Notes: a model not told the origin generated them from the letters alone. Shown: positions 1-7,659, numbered from the stretch's first letter. The stretch: 13,709 nucleotides of DNA from an uncultured bacterium (GCA_905215655.1 CAJMQT010000051.1:1-13709), one strand, 5' to 3'. Program-made: numbers and translations.

Positions 1-414
1 ACGGTAAGGCGAACCTTTCTCTATGAGGTGGTCATGCACCATCAGGTGAGATGGCAACTCGCTCGTCGGAGCAACCGGATTGTCGGCGATTATCACATAA
101 CTTGCACAGTCGTCGAGGATGCGTATCACGCTTCCGTTCTCCATCGGCTTGCGTGCGAGGTCGCGCATTCTGCGGTTTGTTCCTTTACAGAAGAAGTAAG
201 CGCCTTTCAGATGAGGCAGAGTCACTCCTATTTGTCTTACGTCGCTGATAGCCGGCATTTGTCTTATCTCGTCATCCACCAGCTCTGTTATGTTAACGGT
301 AATGTTTCCTCCATTTCGCTCAGCCCATCCTTTTTGCCACAGGTAGCCGGCAACTTCGGCTATTTTGTCAATCTCCTGTCTCAGGGCTTCACGTCCGTCG
401 AGTATTGATCTCAT
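1..414 (-). CDS. rhaD: Rhamnulose-1-phosphate aldolase, N-terminal part (cut by window edge)
   Basis: The first 138 codons of a class II (metal-dependent) aldolase that cleaves L-rhamnulose 1-phosphate into dihydroxyacetone phosphate and L-lactaldehyde, the last step of L-rhamnose catabolism in the cytoplasm. Seen in the sequence: the ATG at 414-412 begins MRSILDGREAL; residues 29-40 contain the GWAERNGGNITV phosphate-binding loop typical of RhaD; residues 117-122 are TSELPS, whose Glu119 matches the catalytic Glu of the family. The zinc-binding HxH pair expected about 20 residues further on lies beyond the window. The frame is open right to base 1, so this is an edge truncation and not a broken gene. 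A Bacteroidetes promoter lies just upstream. The other rhamnose genes would be expected to the left. The identification is from remembered family sequence and is strong. Confidence 0.93.
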   Translation of the reverse strand, partial: MRSILDGREALRQEIDKIAEVAGYLWQKGWAERNGGNITVNITELVDDEIRQMPAISDVRQIGVTLPHLKGAYFFCKGTNRRMRDLARKPMENGSVIRILDDCASYVIIADNPVAPTSELPSHLMVHDHLIEKGSPYR

Positions 415-439
415 AATGTTCGATTTTTAATTAACGATG

Positions 440-468
440 CAAATATACAAAATAAAGGTTCTCTCAAA
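440..468 (-). promoter_or_regulatory. Bacteroidetes-type promoter for rhaD
   Basis: Read on the minus strand, TATATTTG (447-440) matches the -7 consensus TAnnTTTG, and a TTTG (468-465) sits 17 nt upstream as the -33 element. The spacer is slightly short. An inverted repeat AAGGTT-6 nt-AACCTT (455-472) overlaps the -33 element and could be an operator, for example for a rhamnose regulator. That role is inference. Confidence 0.55.
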
Positions 469-582
469 CCTTACTTTTTGATGTACAGACTTTATTTTTT
501 GATATTCCCGCTTCCCAAAAGACCGCCTTTTACGTTCCAAAAGCTTACCTTTTGCATTGTAAAGAGAAAGAGGTCCTTTCCT
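465..582. repeat. 22-nt periodic palindromic array I
   Basis: Tandem degenerate units of 22 nt: 517-538, 539-560 and 561-582 are contiguous, and weaker units lie at 465-486 and 487-508. Each good unit holds a small palindrome of the form AAAAG-n-CCTTTT (core AAAAGCTTACCTTTT at 539-553). The 16 nt at 538-553 are identical to 4609-4624 in array II. The array fills the spacer between cls and rhaD and partly overlaps the rhaD promoter. No protein is encoded here. Confidence 0.6.
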
Positions 583-608
583 GACCGCCACGAGGGGATG
601 AATTGACG

Positions 609-2033
609 TCACATCAACGGAGAGAAGAGACGCACCAATGACTCCCACAGACGTTGGGGGAACGTGATGCGGCGGTTGCGCATGTAGTCTTCGTATTTTA
701 CACAATGAGCCAGATCTTGCTTGAAAATCGACTTTACACGCAGCGCCGTCCGGCGATCGTAAATAATGGCGTTAGCCTCAAAGTTGTTCTCAAAACTGCG
801 AAAGTCGACATTCGTCGAACCGCAAATCGAGAGACTGTCATCGGCGACAAGCAGTTTGGAATGGTTGAAGCCGGCAATATAAAAGCTGACAATAACTCCT
901 GAGTTGACGCTTTCACGAACGTAAGAATGGCTTGCCCACTCCACGAATTTGGCGTCGGAATGCAACGGAATCATCAGTCTGACATCAACGCCGGCAAGAG
1001 CGGCGGTACGCATCGCGAACATCACGGGCTCGGTCGGAAGGAAGTAAGGCGTCTCGATGTAGACATAACGCTTTGCCTCCAAGAGGATGCGGACGTAGCC
1101 TTGCATCATTTCAGGCCACTCGCTTACGGGTCCGTCGGTAACGATCTGAATTATGCAGTCGTTGCTTACGCCCGCCGGTTGAACCGGGTAATAAGCGCGG
1201 TTGGTTATAAGTTTGCGGTCGACGAAGAACCAGTCGATCAGGAAGGCGCGCTGTATGCCGCACACACCTCCGCCCGTTATGCGCAGATGCGTGTCTCTCC
1301 AATGTCGGTTGCCACTGCCTTTGACATATCGTTGGGCTATGTTCATTCCGCCGATATATCCCACTTTACCGTCTATTACACACAGTTTGCGGTGGTTACG
1401 ATAGTTCACCTTGCTTGTGAAAGCCGGAAACTTGACCGGAATGAAGGCGTGGACGTCGATGCCGGCGTCTCTCATTCTTTCAAAGAAAGCGTCGCGGACG
1501 TTCCAGCAGCCCACGTCGTCGTAGATAAAACGAACCTCCACCCCACTCTTCACCTTGTCAATAAGGGCGTCAGCGACGAGACGTCCGAGCGGGTCATCGC
1601 AGATTATGTAGGTTTCAAAATGTATGTGGTGGCGAGCCTGTCCGATGTCTTTCAGCAGGGCGAGAATGTAGTCAGAGCCTGAGGTCAGTATGTCTATTTC
1701 GTTGTTTTTGAACGGCAACGCCATGTTCTGATTTGAGAAGAGGTTTATCAGCACACTGTGTTCCTCAGGCAGGACGAGGTCTTGTTGTCCTACAAATTCG
1801 AGCATGGAGCGCTTTGTCAGTTCGTCCATGCTGTGGCGGCTGATATGCTTTTCTTTTCTGGTGTTTTGTCCGAAGAAGATGTAAAGCACAATTCCGGCAA
1901 TGGGTATGAATATCAGCACCAACAGCCACGCCATCGTCTTTGCAGGCTGTCGGTTGTCCATCAGCACCGTAACGATTGTTACGAGGACAATGCCGACGTA
2001 CAGAGTGAATATCAACCAATGAAGGAATATCAT
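609..2033 (-). CDS. cls: Cardiolipin synthase (phospholipase D family)
   Basis: A 474-residue integral membrane enzyme that joins two phosphatidylglycerol molecules into cardiolipin plus glycerol at the inner membrane. Two hydrophobic segments at about residues 6-24 and 33-54 form the usual N-terminal membrane anchor. Two PLD catalytic HxKx4D motifs are intact: H214/K216/D221 in NHRKLCVIDG, followed by GGMN, and H391/K393/D398 in NHSKLLVADD, followed by GSTN. The length is normal for bacterial ClsA-type enzymes (about 480). The ATG at 2033-2031 gives the expected MIFLHWLIF start. It lies downstream of dnaG on the same strand, separated by an inverted-repeat element (2060-2210). I found no TAnnTTTG promoter in that spacer, so read-through from dnaG is possible. 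Confidence 0.95.
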   Translation of the reverse strand: MIFLHWLIFTLYVGIVLVTIVTVLMDNRQPAKTMAWLLVLIFIPIAGIVLYIFFGQNTRKEKHISRHSMDELTKRSMLEFVGQQDLVLPEEHSVLINLFSNQNMALPFKNNEIDILTSGSDYILALLKDIGQARHHIHFETYIICDDPLGRLVADALIDKVKSGVEVRFIYDDVGCWNVRDAFFERMRDAGIDVHAFIPVKFPAFTSKVNYRNHRKLCVIDGKVGYIGGMNIAQRYVKGSGNRHWRDTHLRITGGGVCGIQRAFLIDWFFVDRKLITNRAYYPVQPAGVSNDCIIQIVTDGPVSEWPEMMQGYVRILLEAKRYVYIETPYFLPTEPVMFAMRTAALAGVDVRLMIPLHSDAKFVEWASHSYVRESVNSGVIVSFYIAGFNHSKLLVADDSLSICGSTNVDFRSFENNFEANAIIYDRRTALRVKSIFKQDLAHCVKYEDYMRNRRITFPQRLWESLVRLFSPLM

Positions 2034-2059
2034 ATAAGAAGTCCCATCTTAACCTCTCC

Positions 2060-2210
2060 AAAGCCCCCTCCTAACCTCCCCGAGGGGAGGAAATGGAAAT
2101 TAGCTTTGTTATTTAACTTTTACTTTTTAACTTTTAACTTTTCTCCACGAAAGGAGAAATCAAGCCCGCAACCGTTGTTCCCTCCCTCGGGAGGGTTAGG
2201 GAGGGGCTTT
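2060..2210. repeat. Long inverted-repeat intergenic element between dnaG and cls
   Basis: Two 31-nt arms, 2060-2090 and 2180-2210, are inverted copies with 25 of 31 positions matching; both begin AAAGCCCC at the outer end. Each arm is itself a hairpin: CCTCCCC-GA-GGGGAGG at 2075-2090 and CCCTCC-CTCG-GGAGGG at 2180-2195. The 89 nt between hold repeated AACTTTT tracts (about 2114-2141) and a small hairpin TTCTCC-n-GGAGAA (2141-2158). It resembles MITE-like palindromic elements scattered through Bacteroidetes intergenic DNA (recollection, not checked). It may also weaken transcription from dnaG into cls. Confidence 0.7.
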
Positions 2211-2215
2211 CTTTT

Positions 2216-4141
2216 CTATATTATTATCTCGTTTCCCAGCTCCTTGGCTATCGAGTTACGGAGGGTCTGCATTTCTTTATATTCTTCGATGAGGGACATC
2301 ATACGGTCGGGTTCAGAGGCGGCTGAGGTTATCTCTTGTTGCAGACTTTTGAGTTTTCGCTCGACATAATCCATGCGGAAGTCGAGCACGAGGTGTTCCG
2401 TCTGGTTGCGCAGGGTGTCTTCGTCACGCCTTACTTGAAGACTTTTACTCAGCTGGAAACGTTCTATCACCATCTCGGTTGCCGTGCGGCTGATTTCGAT
2501 GTCAGGATGGTGAGTGAAATATGTCTCGGCTTTGAAGCCCTCGTCGTCGTTGTGCTCCACCGCCTCTGCCAGTATGCGGTTGTAGAGTTCGTTCTCAAAC
2601 TTCAAGCCGTCTGCCGAAAGGTCGTAGCTGACGTATTGTGAAAGACTGAGGTTTATCTTACCGCCATCTTCCGTTTCCACATCTTTATATAATATCTCTT
2701 CGCCGTGGCGGACAACCATTTGTATAAGCATGTATTCCACTTTCGACGCCTGCCGCTCGCTGACAACCTTTGTCGCGGCTGCCGATACGGTTGCCGTCTT
2801 TGCCTCTTCGCGTCTCTGTTCCTTGCGCTGCTCTTCCCGTTCGCCGCGTATGAATTTATTCATCGTGCTTACAAGTGTGCCCTCGTTGATACCGAGACGG
2901 TGGGCGCAATCGCTGAGATAGGTGGCGCGGATTATCTGATCGGGAATTACCGAGACGCTTTTTACGATACTGCTGATTGCCTCGGAACGTTTTATCGGGT
3001 CGGTGACGCCTTTCAACAGAAGGTTGGTCTTGAACTCGATAAAGTCTGTCTGGTTCTTTTCGATGTATTCACGAAACTCTTCCGCGCGATGTTTCCGTGC
3101 GAAGCTGTCCGGATCGTCACCATCGGGCAGAAGCATCACTTTCACATTCATGCCCTCGGCAAGCAGCATGTCGATACCTCTTACCGAGGCGTGTATGCCG
3201 GCTGCGTCGCCGTCGTAAAGAACAGTAATATTTGACGTGAAGCGCCGTATAAGCCGTATCTGCCCCGTTGTCAGCGACGTTCCGGAGGAGGCAACGACGT
3301 TTTCAATGCCGCTCTGGTGCATCGACGTCACGTCGATATATCCTTCGACGAGATAGCAGCGGTCGTTTTTGGTGATGGCGTGCTTTGCCTGATATATGCC
3401 GTAAAGTTCGTTGCTCTTGTGGTAAATGAGCGACTCGGGCGAGTTGACGTACTTCGCCAGTTTCTTTTCGTTTGACAATATGCGTCCTCCGAATGCCACG
3501 ACGCGCCCGGTAACGGTGTGAACTGGGAAGATTACGCGCCCGAAGTAGCGGTCTTGCAGCTCGCCGTTCTCCTTTTTATAACAAAGTCCCGTGTCGATCA
3601 AAAACTGCTCCTTGAAACCTTTGGATAGTGCGGCGCGTGCCAGAGCGTCGCGTTCCGGAAGGGCGTAACCGAGCTGAAACTTGGATATTGTATCGTCTCT
3701 GAAACCGCGTGAGCGGAAATACTCCATACCAATGGCTTGTCCCTTGTCGTTGTTTTGCAAGTTGTCTTGAAAATATTTCAGCGCCCACTCGTTAAGGATG
3801 AACAGGCTTTCGCGCTCGCTCTCCTCGCGTTTTTCCTCGTCGGAGAGTTCTTTTTCGTGTATCTCGATATGGTATTTCTTCGCCAACCAGCGAAGAGCCT
3901 CCGGATAGGTCATCTGCTCATGCTCCATGATAAAGCCGACAGGATTGCCGCCTTTACCGCATGAAAAGCAGTGACAGTAGCCTTTTGCGGGCGAAACGAC
4001 GAACGAAGGGGTCTTCTCGTCGTGAAAAGGGCACAAGCCTTTATAGTTCACTCCGGCTTTACGGAGCGACACAAAGTCGGACACCACGTCGACGATGTTG
4101 GCGGCGTCCATTATCTTGTCTATCGTTGCCTTGTCTATCAT
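2216..4141 (-). CDS. dnaG: DNA primase
   Basis: A 641-residue primase that makes RNA primers for lagging-strand synthesis with the replicative helicase. Domains: an N-terminal CHC2 zinc ribbon with C37, H40, C58 and C61; a catalytic core with the TOPRIM acidic residues in LVEGYID (E266), LYDGDAAG (D310, D312) and PDGDDPD (339-345); then a C-terminal helicase-interaction region from about 430 that is rich in charged helices, as usual for this poorly conserved part. The start is placed at the ATG at 4141-4139 (MIDKATIDKIMDAANIV), the standard DnaG N-terminus. The frame stays open upstream to 4489, but that part is low-complexity and lies above a perfect promoter, so it is not coding. Length is normal for Bacteroidetes. 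Confidence 0.97.
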   Translation of the reverse strand: MIDKATIDKIMDAANIVDVVSDFVSLRKAGVNYKGLCPFHDEKTPSFVVSPAKGYCHCFSCGKGGNPVGFIMEHEQMTYPEALRWLAKKYHIEIHEKELSDEEKREESERESLFILNEWALKYFQDNLQNNDKGQAIGMEYFRSRGFRDDTISKFQLGYALPERDALARAALSKGFKEQFLIDTGLCYKKENGELQDRYFGRVIFPVHTVTGRVVAFGGRILSNEKKLAKYVNSPESLIYHKSNELYGIYQAKHAITKNDRCYLVEGYIDVTSMHQSGIENVVASSGTSLTTGQIRLIRRFTSNITVLYDGDAAGIHASVRGIDMLLAEGMNVKVMLLPDGDDPDSFARKHRAEEFREYIEKNQTDFIEFKTNLLLKGVTDPIKRSEAISSIVKSVSVIPDQIIRATYLSDCAHRLGINEGTLVSTMNKFIRGEREEQRKEQRREEAKTATVSAAATKVVSERQASKVEYMLIQMVVRHGEEILYKDVETEDGGKINLSLSQYVSYDLSADGLKFENELYNRILAEAVEHNDDEGFKAETYFTHHPDIEISRTATEMVIERFQLSKSLQVRRDEDTLRNQTEHLVLDFRMDYVERKLKSLQQEITSAASEPDRMMSLIEEYKEMQTLRNSIAKELGNEIII

Positions 4142-4170
4142 AAGTACCCGATTTAGGCTTGAACCAAATG

Positions 4171-4201
4171 CAAAATTAACGATTGTCGGGCGAAAAACAA
4201 A
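4171..4201 (-). promoter_or_regulatory. Promoter for dnaG
   Basis: Minus-strand TAATTTTG (4178-4171) matches TAnnTTTG, with TTTG (4201-4198) exactly 19 nt upstream, the ideal Bacteroidetes sigma-ABfr spacing. It lies 29 nt before the chosen ATG, which supports the 4141 start. Confidence 0.75.
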
Positions 4202-4869
4202 ATAAATGTGTGTGAAACGAACGTTTATTTTTATTAATAAGGACGCCGAGGTAAGACGACGCAGACCGTGCCGGCAGTTCAAAACACGCTGTCCGATTGA
4301 GGTTGAAAGAATAAAAAGGCATAAAAAAGACTTTTTATTATTATACCGACCGGGACTATAAGACGCCTTAACGGCGGCAATACGTTTTGCAAAAAGTAAG
4401 AAAATAAAGAATAAACACAACAAAGTGTCAAACAGAAAATGTACAGTAAAACAGCCAAACCGGGCAAAACAAGCGCCCGGAAAAGGCAAAAAAGAGGATA
4501 AAAACGGACAAAAAACACCCCGAAAAGCCGGTTTCAGACATGTAAAACACCGTTATTTACACTCTGAAAGGTCACCTTTTGCCCGGTAAAAGGCGGCATA
4601 TTGCAATGCAAAAGCTTACCTTTTACAATGGGAGCGGGAGTATTTTATTGCACATATCACCAAAAGACAAGGCTAAATATCTGTCACAAAACAAGTTAAG
4701 AGTTGCACGCGAAATTTTAAAAATTTGACGCCTGAGGGTGAAAAATTCAAAAAAGACGGGCAAAAACGCACTCAACAAAAATCAAAAAGACAGAAAAATA
4801 AGGTTTTAACCGACAAAGTGTCAAAACACATTTATCTGTCCGAAGAGCGGTATTCTCTACATCACAGAT
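4202..4869. other. Long AT-rich non-coding region between divergent dnaG and META-lipoprotein promoters
   Basis: Nearly 670 nt with no convincing gene. Open frames here (minus strand, 4279-4518) encode only low-complexity hydrophobic peptides. Seen in it: 22-nt array II (4566-4631) and a 13-nt direct repeat ACAAAGTGTCAAA at 4420-4432 and 4813-4825. I see no tRNA, riboswitch or rRNA fragment. Confidence 0.6.
4566..4631. repeat. 22-nt periodic palindromic array II
   Basis: Three contiguous 22-nt units: 4566-4587, 4588-4609 and 4610-4631. The last carries the core AAAAGCTTACCTTTT, identical to the core in array I. The first carries AAAGGTCACCTTTT, also palindromic. The stretch 4604-4630 can pair imperfectly (arms of 11 nt, 9 matching) around CTTAC. 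Confidence 0.65.
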
Positions 4870-4900
4870 TTTGCAGAGCTATATATTTTCATTAACTTTG
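4870..4900 (+). promoter_or_regulatory. Promoter for the META-domain lipoprotein gene
   Basis: TTTG at 4870-4873 and TAACTTTG at 4893-4900 with a 19-nt spacer, a perfect match to the Bacteroidetes pattern. It predicts a leader of about 70 nt. That leader contains an inverted repeat GCGCG (4921-4925) / CGCGC (4936-4940). Confidence 0.78.
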
Positions 4901-4977
4901 CAAACAATTAGGATACAAAAGCGCGACACCACTGGCGCGCTGAAACTAATCATCATTAATAAAAAGGAATAAGAAAC

Positions 4978-5421
4978 ATGAAAATGAAATTGACATTATT
5001 ATGCCTCACGGCGATTATCGCAGCTTTCACAGCGTGCAAGTCATCACAAAGCACCACGGCGACAACAGTGACAATAGACGGCGAATGGCGGATAACGGAA
5101 GTTAACGGAAAAGCAATAAAGCAGGAGCCGGGAGAAAACGAGGCTTATATAAGCCTCGACGCCAAAGGCAAGAAAATGAACGGATGCGCCGGTTGCAACC
5201 GCATGTTCGGTGGTTTTGACATCGACACGGCAAAGAAAACGATAAAATTCGGCAACATGGGAATGACACGGATGATGTGCCCTGACATGACAACCGAAGA
5301 CCTCGTGGTTTCAACAATCAACGACGTGACGACATACGAGACAGCCAAGGACGGTACGCTGACGCTGAAATCCGCCGACGGAAAGAAATCAATCAAACTG
5401 ACAAAAAGAACCGGCAAATAA
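4978..5421 (+). CDS. META/HslJ-domain lipoprotein
   Basis: A 147-residue predicted lipoprotein. Residues 1-19 are a signal peptide ending FTA, followed by the lipidated Cys20. The mature part is one META domain (HslJ-like): GEWRITEVNG at 35-44, NGCAGCNRMFGGF at 68-80 and MTRMMCPDM at 96-104, which are the family's hallmark stretches. C70, C73 and C101 are the notable cysteines. HslJ in E. coli is linked to novobiocin resistance, but the biochemical role of the family is unclear; here it is an envelope protein of unknown function. No acidic surface-export signal follows Cys20, so an inner-face location in the envelope is plausible. It is monocistronic, with its own promoter and terminator. Confidence 0.9.
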   Translation: MKMKLTLLCLTAIIAAFTACKSSQSTTATTVTIDGEWRITEVNGKAIKQEPGENEAYISLDAKGKKMNGCAGCNRMFGGFDIDTAKKTIKFGNMGMTRMMCPDMTTEDLVVSTINDVTTYETAKDGTLTLKSADGKKSIKLTKRTGK

Positions 5422-5430
5422 CCATACATT

Positions 5431-5486
5431 AAAGACGCAAAACAACAGAGGCATTGAAATACCGACGTTTTTTGCGTCTTTTTTTT
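5431..5486 (+). terminator. Rho-independent terminator after the META gene
   Basis: Perfect 12-bp stem AAAGACGCAAAA (5431-5442) / TTTTGCGTCTTT (5470-5481), followed by further T residues to 5486. The loop is 27 nt, longer than usual. Confidence 0.8.
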
Positions 5487-5514
5487 GAAGAAAAGCAAAA
5501 AAACAGTATTTTTG
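5484..5514 (+). promoter_or_regulatory. Promoter for the etfB-etfA-acd cluster
   Basis: TTTG at 5484-5487 and TATTTTTG at 5507-5514 with an exact 19-nt spacer. The -33 TTTG is built into the T-tract of the preceding terminator, so the two signals overlap. The expected leader is about 45 nt. Confidence 0.75.
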
Positions 5515-5567
5515 CAGTTACGAACATTCTTAAAAAACAAAACTTAAATACATTTATATATTAATCT

Positions 5568-6437
5568 ATGAAGTTGAAAATTATAGTACTTGCCAAGCAG
5601 GTACCGGACACAAGAAACGTGGGTAAAGACGCCATGACTGCCGAAGGAACGGTAAACCGCGCCGCTCTGCCCGCTATCTTCAACCCCGAAGACTTGAACG
5701 CGCTCGAACAGGCGCTACGACTGAAAGAACAAAACCCCGGCTCTACCGTGGGCATACTGACCATGGGACCTCCCCGCGCGGCTGAGATAATCCGCCAAGG
5801 ACTGTACCGCGGCGCCGACACGGGCTGGCTGCTTACCGACCGTCTGTTTGCCGGAGCCGACACGCTCGCCACATCTTACGCCCTCGCAACGGCTATCAAG
5901 AAGATTGGCGGAGCCGACGTCATCATCGGCGGACGTCAGGCTATCGACGGAGATACGGCTCAGGTAGGTCCTCAGGTGGCACAGAAGCTCGGACTATCAC
6001 AGGTTACTTACGCCGAAGAAATTGAAAAGTGCGAGGACGGCAAACTGACAATCCGCCGCCATATCGACGGTGGTGTGGAGACGGTAGAAGCCCCCATGCC
6101 CATCGTAATAACCGTAAACGGAAGCGCGGCGCCCTGCCGTCCGTGCAACGCAAAACTCGTGATGAAATACAAGCACGCCACCGTGCCCCTCGAACGCACG
6201 CCCGACATGCCTTACGCCGAACTGTATGACCAGCGTCCCTATCTCACTCTGAACCAATGGTCGGTAGCCGATGTTGACGGCGACCCCGAGCAGTGTGGTC
6301 TCAGCGGCTCGCCCACCAAGGTGAAAGCCGTCAAGAATATTGTGTTCCAAGCAAAGGAATGCAAGACTCTGACATGCTGCGACGACCAGATAGAATGTCT
6401 CATCAAAGAACTGTTGGACGAGAAGATAATAGGATAA
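5568..6437 (+). CDS. etfB: Electron transfer flavoprotein, beta subunit
   Basis: A 289-residue cytoplasmic subunit of the ETF heterodimer, which carries electrons between acyl-CoA dehydrogenase flavin and other redox partners. The N-terminus MKLKIIVLAKQVPDT and the signature GGRQAIDGDTAQVGPQ at 121-136 (nucleotide-binding loop) are typical. VTVNGSAAP and PCRPC follow at about 185-200, and a Cys-rich stretch lies near the C-terminus. Length is slightly above the common 250-265. It is the first gene of etfB-etfA-(S23)-acd with a promoter directly upstream. Whether this ETF is electron-bifurcating (two FADs) or a simple carrier (FAD plus AMP) cannot be decided by eye. The gap to etfA is 192 nt, unusual for a tightly coupled pair, and holds an inverted-repeat element. 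Confidence 0.95.
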   Translation: MKLKIIVLAKQVPDTRNVGKDAMTAEGTVNRAALPAIFNPEDLNALEQALRLKEQNPGSTVGILTMGPPRAAEIIRQGLYRGADTGWLLTDRLFAGADTLATSYALATAIKKIGGADVIIGGRQAIDGDTAQVGPQVAQKLGLSQVTYAEEIEKCEDGKLTIRRHIDGGVETVEAPMPIVITVNGSAAPCRPCNAKLVMKYKHATVPLERTPDMPYAELYDQRPYLTLNQWSVADVDGDPEQCGLSGSPTKVKAVKNIVFQAKECKTLTCCDDQIECLIKELLDEKIIG

Positions 6438-6446
6438 AAACAAAAC

Positions 6447-6608
6447 ACGGGAGTAAAAAAGACGTTAACGGAATTTATCGTTCGCTACCACTCAACAAGG
6501 GAGTAACGGACGTATGACTGTAAACGGATTTCATCAATAAGACGTTTGTCCGCTAACTCCGGAATTGAAAAATCCTGACTCCTGCTCGTGAAACGAGCTT
6601 ACTCCCGT
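6447..6608. repeat. ORF-less inverted-repeat element A (etfB-etfA spacer)
   Basis: The outer ends are perfect 10-nt inverted repeats, ACGGGAGTAA at 6447-6456 and its complement at 6599-6608. The inner ends are GGGAGTAACGGACG (6499-6512) and, on the other strand, CGGAGTTAGCGGACAAACG (6543-6561). The right arm contains 24 nt (6585-6608) identical to 8123-8146 in the S23 element, including the CTCGT-GAA-ACGAG hairpin. It has no ORF of its own and looks like an empty or decayed relative of element B. Confidence 0.7.
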
Positions 6609-6629
6609 AAACTACCAAACAATAAAGAA

Positions 6630-7652
6630 ATGAACAACGTATTTGTATATTGTGAGATCGAGGGAACTACCGTTGCCGAAGTATCTCAGGAGCTGCTCAC
6701 CAAAGGTCGCAAGCTTGCCAACCAACTCGGCGTGCAGCTTAACGCCGTCGTTGCCGGCACGGGCATCAAAGGCAAGGTGGAAAGCCAGATACTGCCCTAC
6801 GGCGTAGACAAGCTCTTCGTCTTCGACGCCGAAGGACTCTTCCCCTACACCTCTGCACCGCATACATCGGTGCTCGTAAACCTCTTCAAAGAGGAACAAC
6901 CACAGATTTGTCTCATGGGAGCCACCGTAATAGGACGCGACCTCGGACCGCGCGTGTCGTCATCGCTCACCAGCGGACTGACAGCAGACTGCACGCAGCT
7001 CGAAATCGGCGACTATGATGACAAGAAGTCGGGCAAACATTATGACAACCTTTTGTACCAGATCCGTCCCGCATTCGGCGGAAACATCGTAGCGACAATC
7101 GTAAACCCTGACCACCGTCCGCAGATGGCGACAGTACGCGAGGGCGTCATGAAACGCGAAATCCTTGACGAAAACTATAAAGGAGAAGTGGTTTATCCGG
7201 ACGTGGCGAAGTATGTTCCTACAACGGATTACATCGTAAAAGTGATTGACCGCCACGTAGAGAAAGCAAAACACAACCTCAAAGGCGCCCCCATCGTCGT
7301 TGCCGGAGGCTACGGCGTAGGCAGCAAAGAGGGCTTCGACATGCTTTTCAAACTGGCGAAAGAACTTCACGGAGAGGTCGGCGCCAGCCGTGCAGCAGTT
7401 GACGCAGGCTTCGTTGACCACGACAGACAAATCGGACAGACCGGCGTAACGGTACATCCGAAGGTCTATATCGCCTGCGGCATTTCCGGACAGATCCAGC
7501 ATATCGCCGGCATGCAGGACTCAGGCATCATCATTTCCGTTAACAACGACCCCGACGCACCTATCAACAAAATCGCCGATTATGTAATTGTAGGCGACGT
7601 GGAAGAGGTTGTGCCGAAGTTGATTAAATACTATAAGCAGAATAATAAATAA
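6630..7652 (+). CDS. etfA: Electron transfer flavoprotein, alpha subunit
   Basis: A 340-residue partner of EtfB that binds the electron-transferring FAD. Domain I (about 1-190) is the ETF alpha/beta fold. Domain II (from about 217) is the FAD-binding domain with VVAGGYGVGSKEGF (223-236), ASR (252-254), QIGQTGVTVHPKVYIACGISG (267-287) and NNDPDAPI (305-312), all hallmark FAD contacts. The ATG at 6630 is preferred because MNNVFVYCEIEG is the usual N-terminus; an in-frame GTG at 6588 lies inside repeat element A and would add 14 unlike residues. It follows etfB and is separated from acd by the S23 element. Confidence 0.95.
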   Translation: MNNVFVYCEIEGTTVAEVSQELLTKGRKLANQLGVQLNAVVAGTGIKGKVESQILPYGVDKLFVFDAEGLFPYTSAPHTSVLVNLFKEEQPQICLMGATVIGRDLGPRVSSSLTSGLTADCTQLEIGDYDDKKSGKHYDNLLYQIRPAFGGNIVATIVNPDHRPQMATVREGVMKREILDENYKGEVVYPDVAKYVPTTDYIVKVIDRHVEKAKHNLKGAPIVVAGGYGVGSKEGFDMLFKLAKELHGEVGASRAAVDAGFVDHDRQIGQTGVTVHPKVYIACGISGQIQHIAGMQDSGIIISVNNDPDAPINKIADYVIVGDVEEVVPKLIKYYKQNNK

Positions 7653-7659
7653 ACAAAAA

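Noticed and set aside
28..408. Plus-strand ORF at the left end
   Set aside because: The opposite strand encodes a clear RhaD; this is its shadow.
465..582. CRISPR array
   Set aside because: Units are contiguous and degenerate with no spacers, and there are no cas genes in the window.
927..1682. 251-codon plus-strand ORF opposite cls
   Set aside because: It is antisense to an intact cls with both HKD motifs and shows no recognisable protein features.
4142..4489. 116-codon N-terminal extension of dnaG
   Set aside because: It overlaps a perfect -33/-7 promoter, is compositionally odd, and the standard DnaG start MIDKATIDKI is at 4141.
4279..4518. 79-codon hydrophobic minus-strand ORF in the dnaG upstream region
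   Set aside because: The hydrophobicity arises from A/T-rich low-complexity DNA; there is no promoter or recognisable family.
6588..6629. Upstream GTG start for etfA, adding 14 residues
   Set aside because: The extension lies inside repeat element A and does not resemble any EtfA N-terminus; MNNVFVYCEIEG at 6630 does.
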